In this document: positions 5,280 to 5,378 of the stretch, piece after piece
Numbering within the stretch: position 1 is the stretch's first letter
How the letters are laid out: each line of letters begins with the position of its first letter
NCBI GenBank assembly: GCA_903885855.1
Contig: CAISKG010000206.1
Coordinates: 1 to 5,378, forward strand
Reading direction: 5' to 3'
DNA length: 5,378 nucleotides
From: an uncultured Planctomycetaceae bacterium
GTDB taxonomy: Bacteria; Planctomycetota; Planctomycetia; Pirellulales; UBA1268
Notes under the pieces: generated by a model
Database searches by the model: none
Told to the model about the DNA's origin: nothing
What the model saw: only the letters and a program-made list of their open reading frames with translations
Translations under genes and position numbers: made by a program

Positions 5280-5378
5280 GAGCCGTTCGTGTCGCTGCGG
5301 GCCCCGAAGCTGTTCAACCTCCGCTCCGACCCCTACGAGCGCGCCGACACCGACTCCAACAACTACAACCGCTGGTAC
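5280..5378 (+). repeat. 99-bp direct repeat, copy 2 (window terminus, probable assembly artefact)
   Basis: An exact copy of 4854-4952, offset by 426 bp, running to the last base of the window. It interrupts the convergent oxidoreductase fragment at 5279/5280. It has no start codon or ribosome site of its own. Its length of 99 equals a k-mer size commonly used by short-read assemblers, and it sits at the sequence end, so an assembly-graph overlap is the simplest explanation. A genuine recent duplication of part of the sulfatase, or a second identical sulfatase segment, remains possible. Confidence 0.93.

Noticed and set aside
4854..5378. Template/variable repeat pair of a diversity-generating retroelement
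   Set aside because: The two copies are identical with no adenine-specific differences, and no reverse transcriptase or accessory gene is present in the window.
4854..5378. Insertion-sequence ends, attachment sites or terminal redundancy of a circular element
   Set aside because: No integrase or transposase is present. The repeat is direct, lies inside a coding region at one side and at the sequence edge at the other, and encloses only 327 bp of gene ends and spacer.
1..5378. tRNA, rRNA or CRISPR array
   Set aside because: No cloverleaf with a CCA-type end, no conserved rRNA segments and no regularly spaced direct repeats were seen on either strand.

Overview
The window is a very GC-rich (strong G/C third-position bias) Gram-negative chromosomal fragment, probably a metagenome-assembled contig. 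Two genes encode outer-membrane beta-barrel porins and one encodes an exported sulfatase. The combination, with GTG starts and a sulfatase of the CxAxR type, fits Planctomycetota or a high-GC proteobacterium. I lean to Planctomycetota, but this is inference from gene content, not from a marker gene.

Layout: (1) 1-165, + strand, the 3' end of an unidentified gene, followed by a short convergent spacer with a GC hairpin. (2) 223-3119, - strand, a two-gene operon. The promoter-proximal gene (1692-3119) encodes a phosphate-selective porin O/P-like protein. The distal gene (223-1677) encodes an OprB-like carbohydrate porin, and its Shine-Dalgarno sequence abuts the stop codon of the first gene. 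(3) 3120-3512, a 393-bp divergent intergenic region. It holds a 10-bp inverted repeat near the porin start, a UUCG hairpin, a well-formed intrinsic terminator pointing toward the sulfatase, a further hairpin and a strong SD. (4) 3513-5099, + strand, a complete 528-residue exported arylsulfatase-type sulfatase with all expected active-site residues. (5) 5100-5279, a short convergent spacer and then, on the - strand, about 40 C-terminal residues resembling a saccharopine dehydrogenase-like oxidoreductase. (6) 5280-5378, an exact 99-bp copy of sulfatase bases 4854-4952, running to the window end.

Working model (inference): the porins admit small anionic or sugar solutes, and the exported sulfatase removes sulfate from organic sulfate esters in the periplasm or outside the cell. 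The sulfatase needs a formylglycine-generating enzyme that is not encoded here. The most actionable oddities are the 99-bp terminal repeat, which has the length of a common assembler k-mer and probably marks an assembly error, and the sense-oriented terminator upstream of the sulfatase with no visible upstream gene. I see no tRNA, rRNA, CRISPR array, transposase or defence gene, and no convincing new multi-gene system.
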